From positions 47,970-111,969 of the forward strand of contig JAPDRN010000114.1 in assembly GCA_030247855.1 (NCBI GenBank): a DNA stretch of 64,000 nt, in the 5' to 3' direction. Positions 33,146 through 42,061 of the stretch are shown piece after piece. A model generated the notes under the pieces. That model had not been told where the DNA came from, searched no databases, and saw nothing but the letters and a program-made list of their open reading frames with translations. The position numbers and the translations under genes are program-made. The stretch is from Knufia peltigerae. Lineage: Eukaryota > Ascomycota > Eurotiomycetes > Chaetothyriales > Trichomeriaceae. The first letter of the stretch is position 1. Each line of letters opens with the position of its first letter.

Positions 33146-33805
33146 ATGGCTGCATACGATGCATTGAGACGCGCGCTGTCAGCGGAGCGTCTGTCGACCT
33201 ACGAGAGAATCGCATCGACCTGCAGCCCTGACGTCACTGCCGAATCCCTGTACCTGTGGAACATGCGGATGTGCGGTGCGTTGATGATGCCGGTCCACCT
33301 CTGCGAAGTGGTCATCCGCAATGCAGCGGCATCGGCTCTGGCGCGGCAGCATGGTCCGCGATGGCCGTGGAATGATGCCTTCCGACGCAGGCTGCCGGCA
33401 TCTTCATCCGCTTCGGCGAGAACCGCACTGGAACTGGTCACCGGCCGTACCACCGACACGCCCGAGATCGTCGCCAATCTGCCGATGGTTTTCTGGCAGC
33501 AGCTCTTCACCTGCCGCTTCGACGCTTCGCTATGGATACCAGCGCTCAGCGGAGTTCTACGCCATGCGCCTTCGGCCCATCCCAGTGTCACCAGGAAAGC
33601 CATCCACGCAGACATCGGACGCATCCGCAATCTACGCAACCGCATCGCCCACCACGAACCCATCCTCGAACGCGACATCGGCGCCGACCTGGCCGCGATC
33701 GGGCGGCTGATCCACGCCCGGTGCCCGCACACGCTGGCATGGCTGCAGCGCCATGAACGGGCCACCACGGTGCTGGCAGCCTCGCCACTGGTTGGCAAGC
33801 GTTGA
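33146..33805 (+). CDS. Abi-like protein with HEPN-type RxxxxH motif
   Basis: Soluble protein of 219 aa. The C-terminal part has IRNLRNRIAHHEPILERD, whose RNRIAH core matches the R-x4-6-H motif of HEPN ribonuclease-fold proteins, in the arrangement seen in Abi_2-type proteins. The N-terminal helical part (ERLSTYERIA, WNMRMCGALMMPVHLCEVVI) fits the same family. Some relatives act in abortive phage infection, others are uncharacterised, so a defence role is only a possibility. No partner antitoxin is visible. ATG at 33146 is supported by the family start; the frame is open to 32960. Confidence 0.7.
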   Translation: MAAYDALRRALSAERLSTYERIASTCSPDVTAESLYLWNMRMCGALMMPVHLCEVVIRNAAASALARQHGPRWPWNDAFRRRLPASSSASARTALELVTGRTTDTPEIVANLPMVFWQQLFTCRFDASLWIPALSGVLRHAPSAHPSVTRKAIHADIGRIRNLRNRIAHHEPILERDIGADLAAIGRLIHARCPHTLAWLQRHERATTVLAASPLVGKR

Positions 33806-33809
33806 TGAT

Positions 33810-33834
33810 GTTGCCGGCCAGCGGCCGGCCCTAC
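33810..33834 (-). repeat. SMAG/REP palindrome
   Basis: TGCCGGCC-AGC-GGCCGGCC ending in CTAC, between the convergent Abi-like and tsaD genes. Confidence 0.8.
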
Positions 33835-33850
33835 CGGGAGACGGCCCGGC

Positions 33851-34876
33851 TCAGACGGCCGGCAGCGTCGCCATGTCCCAGCGCGGGGTGACGTCCACCT
33901 TCGGCGGGCTGTGCTGGCCGGCCAGCAGGCGCAGCGCGCCGGCGAAAGCGATCATCGCGCCGTTGTCGGTGCACAGCGCCGGCCGCGGGAAACAGGCCCG
34001 CCCGCCGAGGCGCTCGGCCATCTGCTGCAGGCGTGTGCGCAGGCGCTTGTTGGCGCCGACGCCGCCGGCCACCACGATCACATTGGTGCCAGCCGCTTCC
34101 AGCGCGCGCTCGCACTTGATGGACAGGGTCTCGACCACGGCGTCTTCAAAGCCACGGGCGATGTCGGCGCGGGTCTGCTCACTCTGGTCGCTGTCGCGCC
34201 AAGCCATCAGGACCTGGGTCTTCAGGCCGGAGAAGCTGAAATCCAGGCCCGGGCGATCGGTCATCGGCCGCGTGAAGCGGTAGACGCCCGGCGTGCCCTG
34301 CTCAGCCAGCGCGGCCAACTGCGGCCCGCCCGGGTACGGCAGGCCCATCATCTTGGCGGTCTTGTCGAAGGCTTCACCGGCCGCGTCGTCCAGGGTTTCG
34401 CCCAGCAGGCGGTACTGGCCGATGGCATCGACGGCCACCAGCTGGGTGTGGCCGCCGGACACCAGCAGGGCCACGAACGGGGCCTGCGGCGGGTCGTCTT
34501 CCATCAGCGGCGCCAGCAGATGGCCTTCCATGTGGTGCACGCCCACGGCGGGAACCTCCAGCGCCCAGGCCAGCGACCGGGCCACGCCGGCGCCCACCAG
34601 CAGTGCCCCAACCAGGCCGGGACCGGCGGTATAGGCCACTCCATCAATGTCATTCACACCGAGCCCGGCCTCGGCCAGCGTCTGCCGCACCAGCGGCAGC
34701 AGCTTGCGCACGTGGTCACGGCTGGCCAGCTCAGGCACCACACCGCCGTACTCGGCGTGCAGGGCGATCTGGCTGTAGACCGCATGGGCGCGCAGGGCCG
34801 CGCTGCCGGACAGGTCGGTGTCATACACCGCCACGCCGGTCTCATCACAGGAAGATTCGATGCCAAGGACTCGCAT
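33851..34876 (-). CDS. tsaD: tRNA N6-threonylcarbamoyladenosine transferase
   Basis: Protein of 341 aa, normal for TsaD/Gcp. With TsaB and TsaE it transfers threonylcarbamoyl to A37 of ANN-decoding tRNAs. ASKHA-fold motifs are visible: [19 protein letters not shown] at the N-terminus, the metal ligands in [21 protein letters not shown], and [11 protein letters not shown] near the C-terminus. ATG at 34876 is the canonical start. Divergent from rpsU, a gene order conserved widely in proteobacteria. Confidence 0.95.
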   Translation of the reverse strand: MRVLGIESSCDETGVAVYDTDLSGSAALRAHAVYSQIALHAEYGGVVPELASRDHVRKLLPLVRQTLAEAGLGVNDIDGVAYTAGPGLVGALLVGAGVARSLAWALEVPAVGVHHMEGHLLAPLMEDDPPQAPFVALLVSGGHTQLVAVDAIGQYRLLGETLDDAAGEAFDKTAKMMGLPYPGGPQLAALAEQGTPGVYRFTRPMTDRPGLDFSFSGLKTQVLMAWRDSDQSEQTRADIARGFEDAVVETLSIKCERALEAAGTNVIVVAGGVGANKRLRTRLQQMAERLGGRACFPRPALCTDNGAMIAFAGALRLLAGQHSPPKVDVTPRWDMATLPAV

Positions 34877-34967
34877 GCCTGCTATTATGACGCCCCTGCC
34901 AACCCCTCGGGGGAACTGGCAGGTCTCACTGCAATCCAACAACCCGCCCCTATTCAGGATTTGCGGC

Positions 34968-34995
34968 TTGCAGTTTGTTTATTCGCCACTATAAT
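34968..34995 (+). promoter_or_regulatory. sigma-70 promoter of rpsU
   Basis: TTGCAG (34968-34973), 16-nt spacer, perfect TATAAT (34990-34995). About 40 nt of leader follow, with a small CCGGG/CCCGG hairpin, before the rpsU ATG. Confidence 0.8.
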
Positions 34996-35043
34996 GTGCG
35001 GCTCGCCGGGCGTGACCCGGTTCTACTGTGTCCCGGAGATTCC

Positions 35044-35259
35044 ATGCCCAGCGTCAAAGTCCGCGAGAACGAACCCTTTGAGTTTGCTCTTCGCCGCTTC
35101 AAGCGCACTTGCGAAAAGGCCGGTGTGCTGGCCGAAACCCGCAAGCGCGAGTTCTACGAAAAGCCGACCCAGGAGCGCAAGCGCAAAGCCGCCGCTGCTG
35201 TGAAGCGTCAGCTGCGCCGCTCGTCGCGCGACGTCACCAAGCGTCAGCGCCTGTACTGA
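35044..35259 (+). CDS. rpsU: 30S ribosomal protein S21
   Basis: Protein of 71 aa with the family's N-terminal block [20 protein letters not shown] and a very basic C-terminus. Needed for base pairing of the small subunit with mRNA leaders. CCGGAG precedes the ATG at 35044; the upstream-open frame is leader. Strong promoter upstream and a terminator after, then yqeY, yihY and dnaG: the xanthomonad form of the macromolecular synthesis operon. Confidence 0.97.
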
Positions 35260-35307
35260 TCGGACGCATCTTCATTGCGGTGGGCATTCCCTGCCGCGAT
35301 GGAGTCG

Positions 35308-35339
35308 AAGCCGGCACGCGCGAGCGTCGCCGGCTTTTT
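35308..35339 (+). terminator. terminator after rpsU
   Basis: AAGCCGGC (35308-35315) pairs with GCCGGCTT (35329-35336), with a further ACGC/GCGT inner stem and a T run. It would attenuate transcription into yqeY-dnaG, as in the classic rpsU-dnaG arrangement. Confidence 0.8.
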
Positions 35340-35392
35340 GCGTTTCCGGGCCCGGGCATCCGCCCAGCCCCACTACCACCACGAGGTTCGTC

Positions 35393-35836
35393 ATGAGCAT
35401 GAAGCAGCAGCTCACCGAAGACATGAAGGCCGCCATGAAGGGCGGCGAGAAGCACAAGCTGGGCGTCATCCGCCTGATCAACGCGGCCATCAAGCAGAAG
35501 GAAGTCGACGAGCGCATCGAGCTCGACGACACCGCCGTGATCGCCGTGCTCGACAAGATGGTCAAGCAGCGCAAGGATTCGGTCAGCCAGTTTGAAGCGG
35601 CCAGCCGCGAAGACCTGGCGGCAATCGAGCGCGCCGAAATCGTGGTGATCGAAGCCTACCTGCCGGCCAAGATGGGCGAAGCCGAGATCGTCGCGGCGAT
35701 CCAGGCGGCCATTGTCGAAACCGGCGCCAGCAGCGCGGCCGACATGGGCAAGCTGATGGGCGCGCTGAAGCCCAAGCTCGCCGGCCAGGCCGACATGGGC
35801 CTGGTGTCCAAGCTGGTCAAGCAGCAGCTGGCGTAA
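35393..35836 (+). CDS. yqeY: GatB/YqeY domain protein
   Basis: Protein of 147 aa made only of the YqeY domain, which also forms the tail of GatB in tRNA-dependent amidotransferase. N-terminal KQQLTEDMKAAMKGGEKHKL and C-terminal MGKLMGALKPKLAGQADMGL are characteristic. The precise role of stand-alone YqeY is unknown; tRNA binding is plausible from the GatB relation. Placed between rpsU and dnaG, as in many gammaproteobacteria. Confidence 0.9.
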   Translation: MSMKQQLTEDMKAAMKGGEKHKLGVIRLINAAIKQKEVDERIELDDTAVIAVLDKMVKQRKDSVSQFEAASREDLAAIERAEIVVIEAYLPAKMGEAEIVAAIQAAIVETGASSAADMGKLMGALKPKLAGQADMGLVSKLVKQQLA

Positions 35837-35846
35837 GCCGGCACCT

Positions 35847-35887
35847 GGGGTCGGATCCCTTCCGCATCGCGGAAGGGCTCTGCCCCC
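35847..35887 (-). repeat. GGGTCAGAGCC-type palindrome
   Basis: GGGGTCGGATCCCTTCCGC / GCGGAAGGGCTCTGCCCCC with mismatches; same family as 6626-6721 and 8504-8543. Lies between yqeY and yihY. Confidence 0.75.
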
Positions 35888-35944
35888 ATCGCAGCACACC
35901 GGCGTTTCACTACTCCTTCGACCTCCGGCTGCTACAACATCCCC

Positions 35945-36889
35945 ATGGTCGAGCAATCCAACGCCCCCACCGACACGCGTCCCCACGGCATCCCCGCACG
36001 GCTTCGTCACTACGCCGATCGCCTGCAGGACAGTTTCCCGATGGCCGTGGCCAAGCGCTTCGTCGAGATCGACGTGCTGACCCAGGCCGCTTCGGTCTCC
36101 TTCTATGCCCTGCTGTCGATGGCCCCGCTGCTGGTGCTGTTGCTGTGGCTGACCGCCTCGTTGTATCCGCCGGCGCAGCAGGCACTGATCGGGCAGATCG
36201 GCTCGGTGGCCGGCAGCAGCGTGGCCAGCGTGGCCGACACCGTGCTGCACAACGCCAACAGCCAGCCCAGCGTCGGTTCACTGGCCGGGGTCTGGAGCAC
36301 GTTGCTGTTGTTCGTCGGCGCCACCGCCGTGTTCGCGCAGCTGCAGAACGCACTGAACCGTATCTTCCATACCAGCGGGCAGCGCCTGGACGGGATCAAG
36401 GCCTGGCTGCGCAAGCGCGTGTTCTCGTTCGGCGTGGTGCTGGCACTGGGCTTCCTGCTGATCCTGTCGATGACCGCCACCACCGCGCTGCAGGTGGTGT
36501 TCGCGCAGCTGCCCTCGGTGCTGCCCGCAATCGGTTATCTGACATCGCTGCTGCTGTACACGCTGGCCTTCGCCTTCCTGTACCACTACCTGCCGGACCG
36601 CCGCGTGGCCTGGCGCCAGGCGTTCATCGGCGGCGCCATCACCTCGTTGCTGTTCACCCTCGGCCGTTATGGCATCGGCGTCTACATCAGCACCGTTGCC
36701 CCCGGCAGCGCCTATGGCTCGATGGGTGCATTGGTGATTTCGCTGGTCTGGATCTACTACGCCACTGCCGTGTTCTTCGTCGGTGCATTGATGACCGCGG
36801 TGATCGACGAACGCCAGTACGCACGTGCACGCCTGGCCAGCACCGATGTGGCCCCACAGGAAACCGGCCCGGCCGCCGCCAGCGAGTAA
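35945..36889 (+). CDS. yihY: YihY/BrkB-family membrane protein
   Basis: Inner-membrane protein of 314 aa with about six helices. FVEIDVLTQAASVSFYALLS and GAMGALVI-like block YGSMGALVISLVWIYYATA are typical of the UPF0761/YihY family, once called ribonuclease BN in error. The function is not settled; a transport role is assumed. Short Pro/Ala-rich tail. ATG at 35945. Lies within the rpsU-dnaG interval and probably shares their transcript. Confidence 0.85.
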   Translation: MVEQSNAPTDTRPHGIPARLRHYADRLQDSFPMAVAKRFVEIDVLTQAASVSFYALLSMAPLLVLLLWLTASLYPPAQQALIGQIGSVAGSSVASVADTVLHNANSQPSVGSLAGVWSTLLLFVGATAVFAQLQNALNRIFHTSGQRLDGIKAWLRKRVFSFGVVLALGFLLILSMTATTALQVVFAQLPSVLPAIGYLTSLLLYTLAFAFLYHYLPDRRVAWRQAFIGGAITSLLFTLGRYGIGVYISTVAPGSAYGSMGALVISLVWIYYATAVFFVGALMTAVIDERQYARARLASTDVAPQETGPAAASE

Positions 36890-36948
36890 ACTAGGGGAAC
36901 TGCCGCCCCCGCAGCGCGCCCTGGCGGCCGCGCCCTGTCCTGTTGCCC

Positions 36949-38688
36949 ATGGCCCGTATCCCCGACGCTTTCATCGACGACCTGCTGGCCCGCTCCGACA
37001 TCGTCGAGGTGGTGGGCAGCCGCGTGCCGCTGAAGCGCCAGGGCAAGGAGTACGCCGCACGCTGCCCCTTCCATGACGAACGCTCGGCCTCGTTCACCGT
37101 CTCGCCAACCAAGCAGTTCTATCACTGCTTTGGCTGCGGCGCGCACGGCACGGCGATCAGCTTCCTGATGAACTACGACCGCCTCGAGTTCCTCGACGCG
37201 GTGGATGAACTGGCCAAGCGCGCCGGCATGGAAGTGCCGCGCAGCGAGAACCCGCGCAGCGCCCAGCAGCAGGATGACAGCCGCGAGCTGTACTCCGCGC
37301 TGGACGCCGCTACCAAGTTCTTCCAGAAGAACCTGGAGAGCAGCGAAAAAGCACGCAGTTACCTCGATGGTCGCGGCGTGGACGAAGAGAACCGTGCGCG
37401 CTTCCAGATCGGCTATGCGCCGGATGGCTACAGCGGCCTGCGCGATGCGCTGGGCAAGGACGAGCGGCGGATGAAGCTGCTCGACCGCGCCGGCCTGTTC
37501 TCCAAGAACGACCGCGGCCACGTCTACGACAAGTTCCGCGACCGGGTGATGTTCCCGATCTTCGACCGCCGTGGCCGGGTGATCGCCTTCGGCGGGCGCG
37601 TGTTCGAGAAGGACGACGGCCCCAAATACCTCAACTCGCCCGAGACCGCGCTGTTCCACAAGGGCCGCGAGCTGTACGGCCTGTGGCAGGTGCGCCAGGC
37701 CAACCAGAAGATCGAGCGCTTGATCGTGGTCGAGGGCTACATGGACGTGGTCTCGTTGTTCCAGTTCGGCGTCACCCAAGCGGTGGCGACGCTGGGCACG
37801 GCGACCACGCCGGACCATGCCGAGCTGCTGTTCCGCAACGCGCCGGACGTGTTCTTCTGCTTCGATGGCGACGCCGCCGGCCGCCGCGCCGGCTGGAAGG
37901 CGCTGGAATCGGTGCTGCCACGCATGAAGGACGGCCGCCAGGCCTTCTTCCTGTTCCTGCCCGATGGCGAAGACCCGGACAGCATCGTGCGCAAGGAAGG
38001 CGCCGAGGCTTTCGACGAGCGCCTGAAGCAGGCCACGCCGCTGTCGCAGTTCTTCTTCGACGAGCTGACCCGCGAGATCAACCTGGGCACGCTGGACGGC
38101 AAGGCACGGCTGGCCGAGCGCGCCAAGCCGATGCTCGCGCAGATTCCCGACGGCGCGTTCGGCGACCTGATGAAACAGCAGCTGGGACAGCTGACTGGCC
38201 TGGGCGGCAACGCGCAGGCGGGGCGACCATCGATGCCGCAACGCGCCGCAACGCGCATGATCCAGCCGGCGGCCAAGCGCAGCCTGGTGCGCGGCGCGAT
38301 CGCCGTGCTGCTGCAGCAGCCGTCACTGGCCCTGACCCTGGGTGGAAAGCATCACTTCCAGGGTCTGCGCCTGCCGGGCGTGGAGTTGCTGCTGGAACTG
38401 CTGGGGCTGGTCGAACAACGCCCGGACATCAGTACCGGCGCCCTGCTGGAGCATTTCGACGGTCGCGAGGAACAGGCCTCGCTGCACACCTTGGCCGCGC
38501 AGACGCTGGCAGGCGATGAAGCGATGTGGACGGTGGAACTGCATGACGCTGTCGGGCAGCTGGAGAAGCAGCTGCTGTTCCAGCGGATCGACGACCTTAA
38601 CGCCAAGCAGCGACAACAGGGTCTGGACGATACTGACAAGTACGAGATGCGCGAGCTGCTGAAGGCACGCGCCAATCTGCGCCTGTAG
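36949..38688 (+). CDS. dnaG: DNA primase
   Basis: Protein of 579 aa. The N-terminal CHC2 zinc-binding domain (CPFHDERS near residue 41 and FYHCFGCGAHG near 62), the TOPRIM catalytic domain with VVEGYMDVVSLFQFGV near 264 and the Asp pair in CFDGDAAGRRAG near 308, and a C-terminal helicase-binding domain are all present. Makes RNA primers for replication with DnaB. ATG at 36949 (MARIPDAFID) is canonical. The usual third member, rpoD, is not next to it: the following gene is a phosphatase-like protein. Confidence 0.96.
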   Translation: MARIPDAFIDDLLARSDIVEVVGSRVPLKRQGKEYAARCPFHDERSASFTVSPTKQFYHCFGCGAHGTAISFLMNYDRLEFLDAVDELAKRAGMEVPRSENPRSAQQQDDSRELYSALDAATKFFQKNLESSEKARSYLDGRGVDEENRARFQIGYAPDGYSGLRDALGKDERRMKLLDRAGLFSKNDRGHVYDKFRDRVMFPIFDRRGRVIAFGGRVFEKDDGPKYLNSPETALFHKGRELYGLWQVRQANQKIERLIVVEGYMDVVSLFQFGVTQAVATLGTATTPDHAELLFRNAPDVFFCFDGDAAGRRAGWKALESVLPRMKDGRQAFFLFLPDGEDPDSIVRKEGAEAFDERLKQATPLSQFFFDELTREINLGTLDGKARLAERAKPMLAQIPDGAFGDLMKQQLGQLTGLGGNAQAGRPSMPQRAATRMIQPAAKRSLVRGAIAVLLQQPSLALTLGGKHHFQGLRLPGVELLLELLGLVEQRPDISTGALLEHFDGREEQASLHTLAAQTLAGDEAMWTVELHDAVGQLEKQLLFQRIDDLNAKQRQQGLDDTDKYEMRELLKARANLRL

Positions 38689-38714
38689 CGGCAGAACACA
38701 GCCCCGGAGAGACC

Positions 38715-39215
38715 ATGCTGCTGCGCCTGACCTGCCTGCTGTTGTTGTCGCTCTGCCCGGTTCTGCCGGCCTGGGCTGCAGACCCCGCCCTTGCTGAAGT
38801 CCGCCCTGGCCTGTATGCCGGCGGCCAGCCCACGGCCGCGCAACTGCGCGAACTGGCTGCACAGGGCGTGCGCACGGTGATCGACCTGCGCCAGCCCGAT
38901 GAAGACCACGGCTTCGATGAAACACGCGAGGCCGAAGCGCTGGGCCTGCGCTATGTACGCATTCCGGTGGCCGGCGCCGAGGGCCTGGATGCTGCCAACG
39001 TGCGCGCCGTGCACCAGGCCCTGCGGCAGAGCCAGGGGCCGGTGCTGCTGCACTGCGCCTCCGGCAACCGCGCCGGTGCCGTGCTCGGTCTGGTCAACGC
39101 ACACTACGAACACGCCAGCCCGGAACAGGCACTGCAACTGGGCCAGCGCGCCGGCCTGAAGTCGCTGGAAGCGGCCACCCGCGAGCGTCTGGCGATTCCT
39201 TCTCCCACCCCCTGA
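38715..39215 (+). CDS. secreted protein-tyrosine-phosphatase-like protein
   Basis: Protein of 166 aa with signal peptide (CLLLLSLCPVLPAWA). The catalytic Cx5R loop HCASGNRAG is near residue 116, and VRPGLYAGGQPTAAQLRELA is the opening block of the DSP-like family (DUF442, also called beta-lactamase-hydrolase-like). The general acid Asp of classical phosphatases is not obvious, so activity is unproven. Location periplasmic. It follows dnaG by 26 nt and could be cotranscribed. Confidence 0.8.
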   Translation: MLLRLTCLLLLSLCPVLPAWAADPALAEVRPGLYAGGQPTAAQLRELAAQGVRTVIDLRQPDEDHGFDETREAEALGLRYVRIPVAGAEGLDAANVRAVHQALRQSQGPVLLHCASGNRAGAVLGLVNAHYEHASPEQALQLGQRAGLKSLEAATRERLAIPSPTP

Positions 39216-39255
39216 TTCCCGGGGTAATCCCCCCGCACCGAGGAGCCTATCCACC

Positions 39256-40227
39256 ATGACCCGCTGGTGGTCGCGCCTGCGACCGGACAACTTCACCCTC
39301 GCCCTGCTGTGCACCGTCGGCCTGGCGTCGCTGCTGCCGATGAAAGGCGCCGCCGCCCTGGTGCTCGACGATGTCACCACCGTCGCCATCGCCGCGCTGT
39401 TCTTCCTGCACGGCGCACGCCTGCCGCGCGAATCGATCATCGGCGGCATGCTGCACTGGCGCCTGCACCTGACGATCCTCGCCTGCACCTTCATCCTGTT
39501 CCCGCTGCTGGGGCTGTTGTTCAAGCCGTTGTCGGGCTGGCTGCTGACGCCCGAGCTGTACCTGGGCGTGCTGTTCCTGTGCACCCTGCCGTCCACCGTG
39601 CAGTCGTCCATCGCGTTCACCTCGATGGCGCGCGGCAACGTGCCGGCGGCCGTGTGCAGTGCCTCGCTGTCGAGCATCCTCGGTGTGTTCCTGACGCCCC
39701 TGTTGCTGACCGCGCTGGCCGGTACCTCCGGCGGCGTGCACGACCCGCTGCATGCCATCGGCGGCATCATGCTGCAGCTGCTGGTGCCGTTCGTGGCCGG
39801 CCACCTGCTGCGCCCATGGATCGCCGGCTGGGTGGAGAAGCAGCGCGCGCTGCTGCGCTACACCGACCAGGCCACCATCCTGCTGGTGGTGTACTCCGCG
39901 TTCGGCGAAGCGGTCACTGAAGGACTGTGGAGCAAGACCCCCCTGCTCTCGCTGTTCGCGGTAGCGGTGGTGGCAGCGGTACTGCTGGGCATCGCCATGC
40001 CGCTGATCACCTTCATCGCGCGCCGCCTGCGCTTCAACCGCGAAGACGAGATCGCCATCGTGTTCTGCGGCTCGAAGAAGAGCCTGGCCACCGGCGTTCC
40101 GATCGCCAAGGTGCTGTTCGCTGGCGGCAGTCTCGGCGCGATCGTGCTGCCGGTGATGATCTACCACCAGATCCAGCTGATCGTCTGCGGCGTGATCGCC
40201 CAGCGCTACGCCAAGCGCGCGCCCTGA
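39256..40227 (+). CDS. bile acid:sodium symporter family transporter
   Basis: Inner-membrane protein of 323 aa with about ten helices, length and fold of the SBF-like (YfeH/DUF4137) branch. Recognisable: LALLCTVGLASLLPMKGAAA, LFLCTLPSTVQSSIAFTSMA with the Ser/Thr of the unwound helix, and CGSKKSLATGVPIAKVLFAG. Transports organic anions by Na+ or proton coupling; the substrate is not readable. AGGAG precedes the ATG at 39256. A degenerate SMAG lies after it. Confidence 0.85.
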   Translation: MTRWWSRLRPDNFTLALLCTVGLASLLPMKGAAALVLDDVTTVAIAALFFLHGARLPRESIIGGMLHWRLHLTILACTFILFPLLGLLFKPLSGWLLTPELYLGVLFLCTLPSTVQSSIAFTSMARGNVPAAVCSASLSSILGVFLTPLLLTALAGTSGGVHDPLHAIGGIMLQLLVPFVAGHLLRPWIAGWVEKQRALLRYTDQATILLVVYSAFGEAVTEGLWSKTPLLSLFAVAVVAAVLLGIAMPLITFIARRLRFNREDEIAIVFCGSKKSLATGVPIAKVLFAGGSLGAIVLPVMIYHQIQLIVCGVIAQRYAKRAP

Positions 40228-40240
40228 CCTGCGGAACAAC

Positions 40241-40264
40241 CATCCACGCCATGCGTGGATTCAC
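40241..40264 (-). repeat. degenerate SMAG palindrome
   Basis: ATCCACGC-CAT-GCGTGGAT as in other copies, but the end is GTGA instead of GTAG. It overlaps the stop codon of the ChaN-like gene. Confidence 0.7.
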
Positions 40265-41067
40265 CGATCCACCAACGTGCCGACGCTCAGCTGCGGCATC
40301 CACACCCACAGGTCGTACTGCCGCCCGGCATCGGTATCGACCTCCGGTGCACGCGCAGGTCGCTCGAGCAGAGCCAACGCCTTGCAACGGTCCATGCACC
40401 CCCAGAAATGGCCGCGCAGGGCTTCCAGCCGCACGCTGTAAATGTCCAGGTCACGCAGCGCCGACGCCATCGGTTGCGTCTGCATTTCCGGCGGCGCATC
40501 GGCCGGCCGCTGCAGCATGGCGTGGACATTGCCAGTCAGGACGACCATGCGTGCGTCATCCGGCAGGCGCCGGTACAGGCGCCGCAGCTCCGCCGCCATG
40601 CGATCGTCGCGCGCTTGGCTACCGCCATCACTGTTGTTGACGTCATAGCCGACCACCTCGATGGCGCGACCCTGCGCCTTCAGCGCGCGCAGGCCTTCGA
40701 TCAGCGACAGCATGTCGCGACTGCGGCGGCCATCGTGCTGATCATCGCGCACGGTCCAGAACGCACGGCCGTGCACGTGTTGGCGTGCCATCGCCCCGCC
40801 ATCGGAATCCAGATAGTCACGCAGTGTGGTGTTCTCACCGCGCGGCAGCTCCAACGCCAGCACGACCGGGCCGTTACGGCTGTAGTCGTCCACCAGTCGG
40901 CGCACCAGCAGCGGTATCTCGCGGGTACCATGGAATTCGCCCAGCACCAGAACGCGGTGGTCTCCGGCATGCTGGCGGATCTGCATGACAGCGTCGTCGG
41001 CGCGCGCGCTCGTCGCCATGCCCAGCGCCAGCAGCAGCGCGGCGGTCCAGCGGAAGATCGAATGCAT
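40261..41067 (-). CDS. ChaN/TIKI-superfamily periplasmic protein
   Basis: Protein of 268 aa with signal peptide (ALLLALGMATSARA). Blocks VLVLGEFHGTREIPLLVRRL near the N-terminus, LALELPRGENTT, and VVLTGNVHAML are the conserved Glu/His sites of the ChaN-TIKI-erythromycin-esterase-like superfamily, whose members include metalloproteases and haem-binding proteins. I cannot say which activity applies. Stop codon shared with a degenerate SMAG. ATG at 41067. Confidence 0.75.
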   Translation of the reverse strand: MHSIFRWTAALLLALGMATSARADDAVMQIRQHAGDHRVLVLGEFHGTREIPLLVRRLVDDYSRNGPVVLALELPRGENTTLRDYLDSDGGAMARQHVHGRAFWTVRDDQHDGRRSRDMLSLIEGLRALKAQGRAIEVVGYDVNNSDGGSQARDDRMAAELRRLYRRLPDDARMVVLTGNVHAMLQRPADAPPEMQTQPMASALRDLDIYSVRLEALRGHFWGCMDRCKALALLERPARAPEVDTDAGRQYDLWVWMPQLSVGTLVDR

Positions 41068-41129
41068 CCCTGCTCCTTCCTTTCCTTGGGGTCAGGAACA
41101 GCAATGGCGACGCGGCAACGGCAGTTCAA

Positions 41130-41153
41130 GTAGATCCACGCCATGCGTGGATG
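41130..41153 (+). repeat. SMAG/REP palindrome (ATCCACGC type)
   Basis: GTAG plus ATCCACGC-CAT-GCGTGGAT, between the ChaN-like gene and cyoE. Confidence 0.85.
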
Positions 41154-41163
41154 CCTCAGCCCA

Positions 41164-42057
41164 TCACAACCAGGGCAGGATCCAGTGATCCACCAGCAGG
41201 AAGGCGAACAGCGCCATCAGGTAGACGATGGAGTAGCTGAACATCTTCATCGAGAACAGTTCATCCGGCGGGTTGAGCATGCGCCAGGCGTACCAGAGGA
41301 ACACGGCGTTGAGCACGATCGCCCCGCCCAGGTAGAACGCGCCGCTCATGCCGACCAGGTAAGGCAGCAGGCAGACCAGTGCCAGCACCACCGAGTACGC
41401 CATGATCTGCTTGCGCGTGTGCACCACGCCATGGGTGACCGGCAGCATCGGGATTTCCGCCTTGGCGTAGTCCTCGCGACGGAAGATCGCCAGTGCCCAG
41501 AAGTGCGGCGGCGTCCAGATGAAGATGATCAGCACCAGCAGCGACGAGTACGCCCAGTCCGACGAGCCCTGCATGCCGGTCACCGCCGCCCACCCCAGCA
41601 TCGGCGGCATCGCGCCGGCCAGACCGCCGATGACGATGTTCTGCGAGGTCGCTCGTTTCAGGTAGACGGTGTAGATCACCGCATAACCGATCAGCGAAGC
41701 GAAGGTCAGCACCGCGGTGATCCAGTTCACCCATACCACCAGGATCGCCATCGACAGCACGATCAGCACGCTGGCGAACACCAGCACCTGCCATGGCTTG
41801 ACCTTGCCCACCACCAACGGTCGCCACGAGGTGCGCGCCATCTGCGCGTCGATGTGCGCATCCAGCAGCTGGTTGATGGCCGCAGCTGCCGACGCCGCAA
41901 GCCAGATGCCGAGGAAGCCGAGCACGCCGGCACGCACCTGCTCCCAGCTGGGCACGCCCGGGATGGCCAGGACCATGCCGACCAGGGCGGTGAAGACGAT
42001 GAGAGCGACGACCTTGGGTTTGGTCAGGTCCCAATACTGGCGATAGTTGGAAAACAT
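41164..42057 (-). CDS. cyoE: haem O synthase (protohaem IX farnesyltransferase)
   Basis: UbiA-family membrane enzyme of 297 aa with about nine helices. Adds the farnesyl tail to haem B giving haem O. The Asp-rich prenyl diphosphate site [19 protein letters not shown] and the following PLVVGKV are characteristic. ATG at 42057 gives the standard start [17 protein letters not shown]. Begins four nt after the ctaA stop codon, so both haem A synthesis steps are coupled. Last gene of the oxidase assembly block. Confidence 0.95.
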   Translation of the reverse strand: MFSNYRQYWDLTKPKVVALIVFTALVGMVLAIPGVPSWEQVRAGVLGFLGIWLAASAAAAINQLLDAHIDAQMARTSWRPLVVGKVKPWQVLVFASVLIVLSMAILVVWVNWITAVLTFASLIGYAVIYTVYLKRATSQNIVIGGLAGAMPPMLGWAAVTGMQGSSDWAYSSLLVLIIFIWTPPHFWALAIFRREDYAKAEIPMLPVTHGVVHTRKQIMAYSVVLALVCLLPYLVGMSGAFYLGGAIVLNAVFLWYAWRMLNPPDELFSMKMFSYSIVYLMALFAFLLVDHWILPWL

Positions 42058-42061
42058 GGAA

